DNA of 64,000 nucleotides from Coenobita brevimanus (taxonomy: Eukaryota > Arthropoda > Malacostraca > Decapoda > Coenobitidae), in contig CM064665.1 of NCBI GenBank assembly GCA_032717465.1, positions 22,766,588-22,830,587 of the forward strand. The letters are read 5' to 3'. Of this stretch, positions 1-9,959 are shown piece after piece (the stretch's first letter is position 1; every line of letters begins with the position of its first letter). A model generated the notes under the pieces. The model was not told the DNA's origin and made no database searches. It saw only the letters and a list, made by a program, of their open reading frames with translations. A program made the position numbers and the translations under genes.

Positions 1-2184
1 CCCACATTTTTGTATGATAATTTCTGAATCATGTAATTATCATACTGTAAAACATGCTTGACTATTCTGCGTTGCGCTGACTGAATTCCTTGATGCGGGA
101 TGCAGACATTTCACATTTAGCAATTACAGGTGTTCCATAAATGACAAACCTTTAAAGGCTTTACTACACCAGTTTACGTTCAGCCTTAATAATGCGACCA
201 TAAATCCTGGCCAGACATCTATCCCTTCCAGCCTCGCTCCCTCCGGAGTTCTGAACGGCTCCCTTGCCTCGCACAATAACACAGCCCCTTGCGTGTCCCA
301 AGAGAATCTGAGATGAGACTTGTAGAATGTGGGATGACTTGCGAGACCGTGGGACAGGTGAACGAATCTTTCTGCAGTCCCACCACCCTGTATCTTGCCT
401 GTCATTTCCGTTTTATGATGCGGTAATTCTTTCACTTTCTTTTTCTTAATCGTTTTAGTCCGATGACATCATTACCTAGCCCGGACGTAGTCCGGCGAGA
501 GATTGTTTTTGGTCGTTTGTTTGTATCTTTATTTTTCTTGGCAACATATGGAAAAACGGCTGAATGGAATTACATGAAACTTACAGGATATATGGACACT
601 GGTCTCTGAAGGAACTGATTTCATTGTGGAGGTAACGTCTCCAAGTTTGAAAGGTGAAATGCAAGGTCAAGGAATTTCAGAGGGTGAATTCATGAATGCA
701 AAATTAGTTGCGCCATTACCATAGACATATTTAGGAGTTTCACAGGGCAAGTTGAAACTCAGGTTACTTGCAACAATTGTTTACTGACACAAATTGGCAC
801 TACCGAATCAGTATTTAACAGCATTAAAATAACTGCTGTTCGGCAAGGTATGTTGTTCCCCACACCATTTGTTATCATTTTATTTTTACTACCTCCTGAA
901 GATGTTATTCACCTTAGACAAGACTTTTCAAAGCACGGGGATCCAATAATGGTTTCATTAACTCCCTCACTACAATCACTCCCCCCTCCCGGATAAATAT
1001 AAAAGTATGGAGATAACAACAACATACCAGTAGAATACGCCACCTGAATCTAGGAGTTGAGACACTCAAAAGCATTCTCGTTTGCATTCTTTTACTTTAA
1101 AATTATGTCGTCTAGATTTATTTTTATACTTAACACCATCAAACGATATTATTCATCGTAGGTTAAACTCCAGATGGCTTACCTATTTCGCTTTCTTTTC
1201 CGTAAGAACAAAGTATGTTCATTTTTGGTTACCTTTCCTTCATTACGACAACGTCTTGAACATCTGATACTTATCACCGCTAAACGATTTTATTCGACAT
1301 CGGTGCGAACTAGATTTAAAAAGGGGTTAATCATATAAATGTTATGCAGCCGAGCGGTTATTTCACTAAAGGAAGCCATAATATTTTTGTGTATATGTAC
1401 TTAACAAATCCCTTCGCTTCATAAAAGGGTTTGCAGTTACATGCGTAAACCCATTTAGTGAGGATAAAATATAGGCTAGATGCAAGTACATTTCTTGCCC
1501 AGTCTTGCTTTTTTTTTTTTATTTAAGACAACGAATATCAGTCATTTTATTATAGCTGCTTCCAACAATTATATTCGATACAGGAGTAGAGTCTCATAGT
1601 CTAAGGTTTAAAAGAAAATGATCGAAAGTTAACAAGGCGAAGAGTGAGACAGAACGTACCATGCTCTTGTTTTATCACCACAAGTTTTATTAGAGGGCAA
1701 TATAAAGAGTGGTGGATTACCGACCAGAGACCCCTTCACCCACCTAAACAACCCCATAAACTGTAGGGGCAGGACCTGACTGGTACTAATGTGTGGGGAT
1801 CCTTACTTCTCACAAGCTAGTTTTCATTTTCTTTCCTCTTGCCCTTGTGTTTCCTTGTTTTTCATTATTCTGTGCCCTTTGTATCCAGTTTAATCTAAGG
1901 ATTCGCAGAATCCCCAGTGGCAAGTAGTCAGGCATTAGTATTAAACAAGTAATAAGTATAATCCCCGACATTTACAGGTTAAACAAAATACTCCTAATTC
2001 ATATCTCGCAGTTCTATAGAATAGACAGTTGGCTTAACTAGGAAAGGTCAAGGTTTATGTTCCAAGGTATGACTTCCAAAGGTCCAGTCATTGCCCAGGA
2101 GCAGGCCGGGCCTCTGCAATGGCCAGTTGCTCCATCGTAGTTGGAAACTTGGGACCACGAATCAATAGGTCTTATTATGGTCGT
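1..2184. other. No gene recognised
   Basis: AT-rich DNA with no open frame longer than about 100 codons that resembles a known family, no long tandem array and no terminal repeats that I can see. Short frames here have no recognisable motif. I see nothing I can name in this stretch. Confidence 0.6.
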
Positions 2185-3475
2185 TTACAAGGAAGGTTGA
2201 ACCAATACCTCACATGTCCAGATGAGCTGGTTGTTGTGAAGGCAACAAATTAAATAATCCCATTCATTCCATGTGTCAGTCAGGAATCCATTCAGTAAAC
2301 CCAAGATTATGAATACTTTTCTGCTCTTTGATTCAAAATGAAGGGTCGTCTTCTGTTCCACTGTGATCTGGTCCACCATGGCCTGCTTTCGTGCGTCTTC
2401 CTTTCCTTCTTTTTGTTCTGAATCTTTCAGCATAGCCCGCTCCGTGTTCAACTTTATACTTCGTTGAAAGAGACTGAAAAGTGTTGAATCCTTCGACAGG
2501 TACCATAAATATCTGATCATCGTGCGTTACGTGGCTTTACAGATATTTCACTAACGGTGTGTGTGAAGGTGCTGAAGGAACTTAAGGTTGTTCCTATTTA
2601 TGCTGGGAGCCACTGGTGCCAGAAACCAAGTTTTGAGGTAAACCATAGCAATAAAATGTTAAGATCTTGCTGTCCCTGGGCTTCCTTTGCCTTCCAGTGA
2701 GACTGTGACATGAACAGCCAAACCCTGAGGCTGTATATAGCTTTTGCCATCTGCCAGGCTTGGTACATAGGTCCGGGAACTTGAAATTTGGTTCCATGAA
2801 GAGGTGTGTTTCTCACGAAGAACATCATTAGTTGTAGAAGCTCCCGATAATCATCTCGTGGCTGGTAATTCCACAGTTGTTTTTCAGTGAATGTAACTTG
2901 CCCGAGAAGGCGTCCCCATACCCTTTTTTGTCAGTCAATAGCCACTGTGCATGAAACTGCTTGCAACTGAGGATTCATGGTGCGCTGGTGGGCCCCAGAC
3001 ACTCTTCTAGAGCAGGAGCAAAAACCAACTCCAGCATATGGTGCTTACATCTGAAGTTTAGAAGATGCTTGCCCAATGGCTGATCCAAAATTACATAAGC
3101 CCCTGATGAATGGTCAGTGCTGGAGGTAACTGTCAAATCACATGGCACAGAAAAGCCATCTACGAGATGGGGCTGCACACAGTAGGTTGTCATGACCAGT
3201 CCCAGTCCCACTGGATATCTTTGATATATGCAGCAGCAGTTTCTCCTGCATGCTGTAGTCAGCACCAAGATGGGCAGCCTATTCTCCTTTATGTTCCCTG
3301 TGAGATCAGGAATAAGCTTGCTGTCCCAGTGAACTGCCGGGGCAGTATCTGGACTCCTATTTGATGGCGACAGCAGCTGCTTCTTGGTAATAGTGTCAGC
3401 ATAGTACGGTACCAGTGTGGTATTTGTCTTACAGATCCTTATGTGAAGCGTATCTCCGTCACAGTCCTCAAGCAA
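2185..3475 (-). pseudogene. Decayed transposase-like gene of an arthropod TE-associated family
   Basis: Read on the minus strand, three frames in succession give one protein-like path: 3475-2975, then about 2870-2598, then 2520-2185. The first contains a VHWDSKLIPDLTG-type motif and, about 110 residues on, KHHMLELVF followed by LGPTSAP. The middle has DDYRELLQLMMFF and GPMYQAWQMAKAIYSL. The last has RYLWYLSKD and KSRKVFIILGL. I recall this motif order from an abundant, poorly named protein family in insects and crustaceans that behaves like a transposable-element gene. In it the usual first motif is VHWDGK and the CRHH-E motif follows a DTTASNTG segment, which is unreadable here (VTSSTDHSSGA). 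The frame changes and in-frame stops between blocks show it is dead. The family name and its possible RNase H-fold (hAT-like) nature are from memory, not shown by the sequence. No intact start or terminal repeats were found. Confidence 0.5.
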
Positions 3476-3771
3476 GATTGGTTAGAGAACAGCAAAGCCA
3501 AGGCCAGGACTATCACTGCACTTTATAGTAAAACAACTATGAATCTCTTGCACAATATTTCATTAAGTTTGCTGGGTTGCGAAGACCACATCATTGGGTT
3601 CGATATTTATTGCTTACTGTTTCTTTATATATAGCACAAATATTTTTGATGTTAGTGTTCTGAATAGTAGCCCACAACAATGCACCAGTGTGCCCTATTG
3701 AGGTGCCCATAACGTAAGTTTTGATTTTCCAACATCATCGCCTAACAGTGGAGGCAAGAAAGCTCCCTAAA

Positions 3772-3805
3772 GCCAGCATCACACCAGAGCCGGTCTGCAG
3801 TCGGT
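3772..3805 (+). repeat. Stray copy of the terminal repeat of the 4.05-5.10 kb element
   Basis: The sequence GCATCACACCAGAGCCGGTC and the following CTGCAGTCGGTCCA closely match the outer part of the inverted repeats at 4052-4172 and 4983-5103, in the same orientation as the left one. The following 200 bp also use the same GGTCC/GGACC vocabulary. It probably marks the end of a second, older or nested copy whose partner end is lost. Confidence 0.55.
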
Positions 3806-3987
3806 CCACAAAAATAGGCATGGACTGGTCATGGTCTTGGTCGGACTGACTTTGCGCTGACTGAGAGCTGCAATGGACCGAGTGTGGTCCGCAAGGACTG
3901 GGAACCACTCGGCACGTTTTGGATATGCTCAAAATTTGCATAACGAGGACGAGTTGATCAAAGGACCGATCGCGAGCCTAGCATTGA

Positions 3988-4046
3988 CTGGTCGCTGACC
4001 AACAGGACCTACTAAGCCTTAGTAGGTCTTGTTGGTCAGCAACCAG
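3988..4046. repeat. Near-perfect 29-bp-arm hairpin
   Basis: The arm CTGGTCGCTGACCAACAGGA (continuing CCTACTAAG) at 3988-4016 is followed after a single base by its reverse complement at 4018-4046, with two mismatches. It lies just outside the left inverted repeat of the neighbouring DNA element and shares its GGTC-rich composition, so it is likely part of the same mobile-element family. Confidence 0.75.
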
Positions 4047-4051
4047 TTCAT

Positions 4052-4172
4052 ATATCATACTTTTATTTTGTCTTAAGCCCCCATCACACTAAAGCCGGTC
4101 TGCAGTAGGTCCATGAAGTCTGCAATCGGTCCTTAGGACCGACTGTGGACCGAGCAAAGTGGAGAAATCTTT
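4052..4172 (+). repeat. Left terminal inverted repeat
   Basis: This arm pairs with 4983-5103. It contains GCCGGTCTGCAG, TCTGCAATCGGTCCTTAGGA and CAAAGTGGAGAAATCTTT in the same order as the reverse complement of the right arm. Similarity ends abruptly after AAATCTTT. Confidence 0.8.
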
Positions 4173-4475
4173 AGTTACTAAGGACTGACCGCTTAAGAGG
4201 TACGGACCGCAAGGACCGATTGCGGACCAATCACTACAGCAAGTTGCTCGCATCCGGTGTGCAGTTGGTCCGTATTTTGTCCTGATAGGTCCGATCGGTC
4301 CACATTCGGTCCCTGATTTAGCCTATTCAGGACCGCGTTTGGTCTGTGATTGGTCAGTAGTTGGTCTTCCATTTCCATGTTTGGTCAGTGCAAGGTCTGC
4401 AAGTCACTCGCAATCGGTCTATGACCGGTGCGGGGGAGGGGTATATAAACTTCCATGGACAGGTCAGAAACAACC

Positions 4476-4703
4476 TTAAATTTTCATTGGTATATTGATG
4501 ACGCTGGCTACGCTGGCACTGTCATCATCATCATTGGTTGCTGTGGCCTGGCCTCTCTCTGCATCACTGTCTGAAGCCGATACTTCTACCGATTCTACCT
4601 CCACGTCGGATGATGGATCGGAACGTAGCTGAGGGGGCGACGAAGATGATGTGGCAGCACCATGACCCTTGCCCTGGCCCTTCTTGGTGGCTTTTGGTGG
4701 CAT
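4476..4703 (-). CDS. Small basic-then-acidic protein of the inverted-repeat element (possible first exon)
   Basis: A 75-codon frame begins at 4703 with MPPKATKKGQGKGHG, a lysine-rich start, followed by a serine/proline patch and an acidic tail containing TNDDDDSASV. No catalytic or DNA-binding domain is visible. It is the only sensible frame inside the inverted-repeat element, and it has a TATA box about 60 bp upstream on the same strand, so it is probably the transposon's own gene or the first exon of a gene whose remainder was deleted. Disordered N-termini of this kind are common in transposon-encoded accessory and transposase proteins, but nothing here identifies the family. The start is chosen because it is the first ATG after the TATA box. 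Confidence 0.4.
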   Translation of the reverse strand: MPPKATKKGQGKGHGAATSSSSPPQLRSDPSSDVEVESVEVSASDSDAERGQATATNDDDDSASVASVINIPMKI

Positions 4704-4759
4704 GATGCAGCACTCATTGCAGCTGACATCCGACTCAACACCTGCCTCTGTGCTGCAGG

Positions 4760-4770
4760 CTTTTTATAGG
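4760..4770 (-). promoter_or_regulatory. TATA box upstream of the small ORF
   Basis: CCTATAAAAAG on the minus strand lies about 57 bp before the ATG at 4703, a spacing compatible with an initiation site some 30 bp downstream and a short leader. A second TATA-like site, GTATATAAAC, lies on the plus strand at about 4441, pointing the other way. Confidence 0.5.
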
Positions 4771-4982
4771 ACGGACAAGACTGGTTCAGACGGGTCGCTG
4801 ACCGACCGCAAACCAAGTGCGAGCGAGTTTGAACCGGTCACAGACCAGTTGGACCAAGCTCAAACCAGTTAAGCGAGTCGCAAACCGATCACTGGCGGCT
4901 ACTTTAACCATGTATAGACCTGAAGGACAGAGTCTGAACCGGTCACGAACACGTCATGGACGAAACTCTTACGTAGCAGTGG

Positions 4983-5103
4983 AAAGATTTCTCCACTTTC
5001 CTCGGTCCACAGTCGGTCCTAAGGACCGATTGCAGACTTCATGGACCGACTGCAGACCGGCTCTAGTGTGATGGGGGCTTAAGACAAAATAAAAGTATGA
5101 TAT
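4983..5103 (-). repeat. Right terminal inverted repeat
   Basis: Reverse complement of 4052-4172 with a few substitutions. Its outer end reads GGGGGCTTAAGACAAAATAA on the plus strand, mirroring the left end across the TTAA. Confidence 0.8.
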
Positions 5104-5109
5104 TTAAAC

Positions 5110-5590
5110 TATATCGGCAAAGACAAGGTGCACAGGAGACTTCTAAGCCGACCCTGAAGTATATAAAACAGCACCAAGGTGACAAACTAAATCACCAGAG
5201 AGAAGAGAACAGGAACAAGGAAACCTCCTAATATAAGTAAGGGGTTTTATATATTGTATACTAAACTGTGATAAATAAATGAGCAGGGAACCTGCCTAAG
5301 ACAATACTAAGGAGTGACATACAAACTAAATCGCAGTACATCATGTGCAATGAGAACCCTGAGGGTTGAACTAGGTATGATATGCAAACTAAATCATCAA
5401 TGATGAGATGCAACGGAGCGTTCTAACCAATCGAGATGTGTGATACAGAGATTTCCAAAGAAGAGGTGCACTGAAGCCTCCTGAGCACTCAAGAAAGCGA
5501 CCCTGAAGCATGTAAGACAAAAACTATGGCGTTATATACAACCTAAATCATCAGAGAAGAAACCGAAAGAAGCCTCCTGACAGAGAGCAT
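5110..5590 (+). repeat. Degenerate tandem repeat with an AAACTAAATCA motif
   Basis: The phrases AAACTAAATCACCAG, AAACTAAATCGCAG, AAACTAAATCATCA and AACCTAAATCATCAGAGAAG recur. The pair GGTGCACAGGAGACTTCT / GCCGACCCTGAAG recurs as GGTGCACTGAAGCCTCCT / GCGACCCTGAAG about 350 bp later. Copies have diverged strongly, so unit edges are uncertain. No coding content. Confidence 0.5.
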
Positions 5591-6582
5591 CTCACACCCA
5601 GCCAAGACTCCTGCCAAAGGAGGCTGGGCGTCCCTGGGGTGGCAGCGACAAGTACAAGGGTCTTAGGAGTCAAAGGCCCTCCTGAATAGTAAACGCGTAA
5701 ACCTGGCCTGTGAAAGGAAGAGAAGAAAAGATGGAGTGAGTCTGGATTCACAAGAAGAGTATTTTGGAGGGAAGGAATGTTTGAACATTACATATAGGTA
5801 GATTATCCATTAAAGCGGTTACTTGGGATATATATAACATACAGAAGAATCATAACAACTTCAATATAATGACGCGTCTTTTTAGTTTATTCTTGTTATC
5901 TCCGTTTCAGGAAGGCTGTCATAGGTCCTTCCTTTCTTGATTACATTTGTCTGATGATTGTTGAGTAAAATAAATACTTTATCACTGTGAAGTAATAACA
6001 GTTTAGTAAAGCAAGTTAATCGGGGAAAAAACTGAACTAATATGGCCTCTGGTTGAAGGGGTTAAATGGATCAGTAAACTATTAGTAAGACTCAATCTTC
6101 CCCTAAAACCCGTTTATTGTTGGTGAATTCTCTTAAGTCGGCAACAGTATGGCTCACTGGCAGTACACAGCATGCGCTACCATTTGCTGGGCTTTATTGT
6201 GTTTGAAAATTCTTCCTTCACTATAGACCGAAGGAGAAAGCGAAGTAAAGGGACGGGGAACGTTTGCACTTTGACGGGATAATCTCTGGCAACAGTGGGT
6301 TAAATGCCCGTCCACTGGACCTTCCAATTTCACCAGACATCAACATACCAAATGGACTCAATTAGACTGTGACCCAGGTTTCGTAAAACCCCCTCTTGAG
6401 GGATGTTGGGTTTACACTAAACTCTAAAAATCTTTAGAATACTGCTGAATAAGATATTTCACACATCGCAAAACCTTGGAAAAGTTTCCAAATATTTGGC
6501 GCTACACGAAAATAAATATCGCTAAACGCCGTAGCTAAATCGCTGTACTGGCTTTCAAAAGTATCAAATTCTCTCGTCATGA
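5591..6582. other. No gene recognised
   Basis: Mixed single-copy-looking DNA. A frame at 5751-5551 on the minus strand is too short and featureless to support. Nothing else seen. Confidence 0.55.
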
Positions 6583-6620
6583 AAATAAATAAACAAATAA
6601 ATAAATAAATAAATAAATAA
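6583..6620. repeat. (AAAT)n microsatellite
   Basis: AAATAAATAAACAAATAAAT-type tetranucleotide run with one C interruption. Confidence 0.9.
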
Positions 6621-8678
6621 CCGCATAGTAATATGGTAAGTATATCTTAGCAAGTACGTCTGCACTGAAGTGAGTATCGTTAGATCAAGCAAAAAGCTCG
6701 TCAGTCTTGCTGTTAAAAGGTGTCACATTCTCGATAACCGCAGAAACTCTTGAGAAATCCCATATAAAATACCAACGTTGCTTGAACATTACGAATGCTT
6801 AGGAAGGATTTCTGTATCACTTATAAACGATACATACCGCTCGTTTTAGCAAAAGACTCATGAATCTGTCATTTCTGGCCTGAATACTGCCCATGATGTT
6901 AATCTAAACAAGCTTACCGACACACCTGCCCAAGGTGCCAGCTGCTCTCTTATTGTTGCAGTGGACTGAGATGAGGCAGACATACAGAGTGAAAATATGC
7001 GGGGGGGCACTACATAGGGTAATCCGCCACCTGCTGACTGTATGGCAGTGTGGCCGTACCCGTATGGCCTCATTGCACGCAATCTGGTAGCAAGTGGTGG
7101 ACAGCCTGGTGGGTGGGAGACAAAACCAACCCGTTGTATCTTATTTCGGTCAAACTGCACACAGTTAGCGGAGAGGGTAGCGGGTGGCAGGCCGCCCGGT
7201 GGATGGAAAAAAAAAAAACACAAACACACATTGTATATTACCTGGGTGACCATACTCTCAGTGCGTGGTGGGATCTGCTTTTACTTAAAGGGATAGAATT
7301 CCAAACAGATAGTGCAAACATTCGGTGTAAGCAGGGCTGTAGATAAATGGATTAGGTAATTTCGGGAGGCACACAGGAGAATGGTAATCGTTCAGGTCGC
7401 CCTCGTGTTACCACGCCAATACAGGACCAGAATGTAATCAAAACGGTGGAAGGCAACAGCTGCAAGCAGTGTTTACGCCATAAGTGACGAATGGTACCCA
7501 GAATAAAGCACATGAACAGTTGTGTGTAGACTTCGGTCTTCAGGGTTGTCTTTGAACTGAATCCTGCGTGATTCATTTCACCACTCATTGTGATAATTTG
7601 AGATCTTCTTTCCCCAACTGCAAAATAATTTCGCCAGTCTTAAGAAAACATTCGATTATCATTATACAGCAACTTTATCTTCATATGTATAATAGTTTGG
7701 ACAACTGTGTGTGATAACACTAACACATAATGACAGTCACAGCTCATAATAATCAAGTTCAGCTACGCTGAAGCTAAATTAAAAGAAGGAAAACTGATTT
7801 CAGGACAGTTCCTTAGCTAACTGAATTGCAGTATTGCTGACATGGCAGAAAAGAGGAGAACAAATGAGAACAGTTTGTATATCTATGAAGCAAAAATTGC
7901 AGTCGGAAAAGCACAATATAGTGTATAGTTGTGTTTTGCTTAGTTACCGAAAACTATGCTCGCATGCACAGGTTCGTCACTTGGAGCAAATGACAATTCA
8001 TGTCAGTGCCACCAACCGCCCGCATGACTCAAAGAAGAGTGCTCCAAAACTTAAACTTTCCAGCAGATGTTTTCACCAAATTTCAGGACACGACTTTTAT
8101 TTTTATACACACACACTGTTATGCTGAATAGTATCCTGGTCTCTCTCTGCTCAAAATCACCATGACCTTTTCAGTCATCTTTTACACATTAAGATCAAAT
8201 GTATATTCATGTAGACTACTGCATATACATATTTCAGTAATCTTATACAAATCCTATTACATTACAGGATAACAGGCTCTTCTTGATGTGGTCTCGGCCT
8301 CTTCAGTCCAGGTGCCTCAAGCCAGATATGTACTAGTACTCATATGCAAACGACAGTAGTACGAGTATGCTAAAAGAAGCACTTAGTGGCCCGATAGAGC
8401 CGCTAAACGCTTGCCCCCGAGATATGTACTGACACCAAACTTAACAAGGACCTGCTCCAATATATCGGGCATGCCCATGTAAAATTTCAGCTCAGTACAC
8501 CCAGCGGTATGACCTGTATAGGGTTCCCAACGTCTGACGAAAAATCGTGCACAAAAAGGGCAAGTGCCTGGCATGCAACTGCCCGCACGCAGTTATAATT
8601 TACACCATCGTTGTAAGTTCGTTGTTCCGCGTCTTTTGATGTATGGCACGTCGAAATCCGAGAGGGTCAAATGTGGAT
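6621..8678. other. No gene recognised
   Basis: No long frame with recognisable domains. The segment 7020-7220 is GC-richer than its neighbours, with a GGTGG-rich patch and an A10 tract at about 7206, but I cannot assign it. A short CA run occurs at 8109. Confidence 0.5.
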
Positions 8679-8689
8679 ACACACACACA

Positions 8690-8770
<81 letters not shown>
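8679..8770. repeat. (AC)n microsatellite
   Basis: About 46 AC dinucleotides with a single TA interruption near 8695. The open frame crossing it (a Thr-His run) is an artefact. Confidence 0.97.
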
Positions 8771-8773
<3 letters not shown>

Positions 8774-8929
8774 TTATTTGTATAGCATTATTTATATTAA
8801 CTAAGTTACAAGACACCCATTAATTAACTAGTTATTTAACTTGTTATATAAACTCAAGATGCATCCCGTTACACATCTTTGGGTAGGATCTTTTCTCCTT
8901 AGTGTGATAATAACAACAGCTGAACTAGG

Positions 8930-9850
8930 GACTTGATCCGTACATCGACGATTGCGTGATGTAGTCTGGGGGAATGATTGCTGGGTGCTTTCCTTGTCAG
9001 AAACACGATATAACTTCTTATTGTATTGGAAGACATCTGGTTTTGTGTATTTGTTGACAGCTCCCTCAGTTATGGAATACAAAATCATTAGTGTGTATTG
9101 TATATCTATTGCGGTACCCTTATGAATGCTCTCATTAGTTCCACCGAATCCGTGGACATGGATTTGTAAGGCAATGGATGTTTTTTGTTCCGCTGACTAA
9201 GGGAAATGCATGCTGGGTGGCAGGCACGTACCTAATTTATGGGTGTTTTGCTTGTCAGCTCCGATGATTGGGCGCTTTCACTCTCAGGCATGGTAGCTGC
9301 AGGTGCACCTGAGCTGCAACAGTGACTTACAGAGTGAAGCGACGGTTATGTGTCGTGGTCAAAGATAGTGTTTTATTGGGCGTTTTTCTTGTTAGCTACG
9401 CTCCTCCTCCATAATATCATCATCATTCCGCCTCTTGTCCCCAACCGGCAGATTGCAAGCGTCACTGTCCCAGCCCAGCCATACAAGCTCGGTCTTATCG
9501 GCTCTGATGAGTACATACAGCCTGTTATTTTCTCTAGTTCTCGGGCCAACCAAGAGACCTTTGGGGAGGTCTCTTTACCCCACACTTCTTGCATCTACAG
9601 CTGACATAGGCACTTGGATTTATAAGTCGGCGGCTGAATGTCTTGATATGAAGGAATGTTTGTTGGGTACTTCCCTTGTCAGTTACACATGTTATGCTCT
9701 TTCCGTAGGGATGGTGGTGATATACCCGGACGCACACTTGACCAGCAGCTGGGAGGTCCAGGCCAACCACAGGATCCTGGTTATAGTCTGGGTACTCCTT
9801 CGTCAAGATCCACCAGCTCTTATGTGCCACACTTCTTTGCCTGTCAGTAA
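8930..9850 (+). repeat. Very degenerate repeat with a TTGTCAG module
   Basis: Related phrases recur: GGGTGCTTTCCTTGTCAG (8984), GGGTGTTTTGCTTGTCAG (9241), GGGCGTTTTTCTTGTTAG (9378), GGGTACTTCCCTTGTCAG (9664) and TTTGCCTGTCAG (9836). Spacing is irregular (about 130-290 bp), so this is an old array or cluster of a short dispersed repeat. The open frames of up to 148 codons here show no domain. Confidence 0.4.
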
Positions 9851-9959
9851 TTCAGCACTATCTCATTCGGGATTGGTGTAGCGGAGAGCTTCTTAGTTTT
9901 TTATGGCATGTAAGTGGGTTTTTATAAATGATCAACATATTCAGTTTTGACAAAATTCA

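Larger units (their letters stand above)
4052..5103. mobile_element. 1.05 kb inverted-repeat DNA transposon, non-autonomous, class unresolved
   Basis: Two arms of about 121 bp are inverted copies of each other with only a handful of mismatches (4052-4172 and 4983-5103). Within each arm the sequence TTAAGCCCCCATCACACTA is recognisable at the same distance from the centre. If the element proper begins at GCCCCCAT, it would be flanked by TTAA on both sides, as in piggyBac or Kolobok insertions. However, the inverted repeat continues about 21 bp outside the TTAA on both sides, so the true ends could instead be at 4052 and 5103. The interior holds a small ORF with a TATA box but no transposase domain. 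PIF/Harbinger and piggyBac-like origins are both possible; I cannot decide between them. Confidence 0.7.

Noticed and set aside
2975..3475. Intact 166-codon gene
   Set aside because: Conserved blocks continue into other frames after 2,975 and the usual DTTASNTG segment is destroyed, so it is part of a pseudogene.
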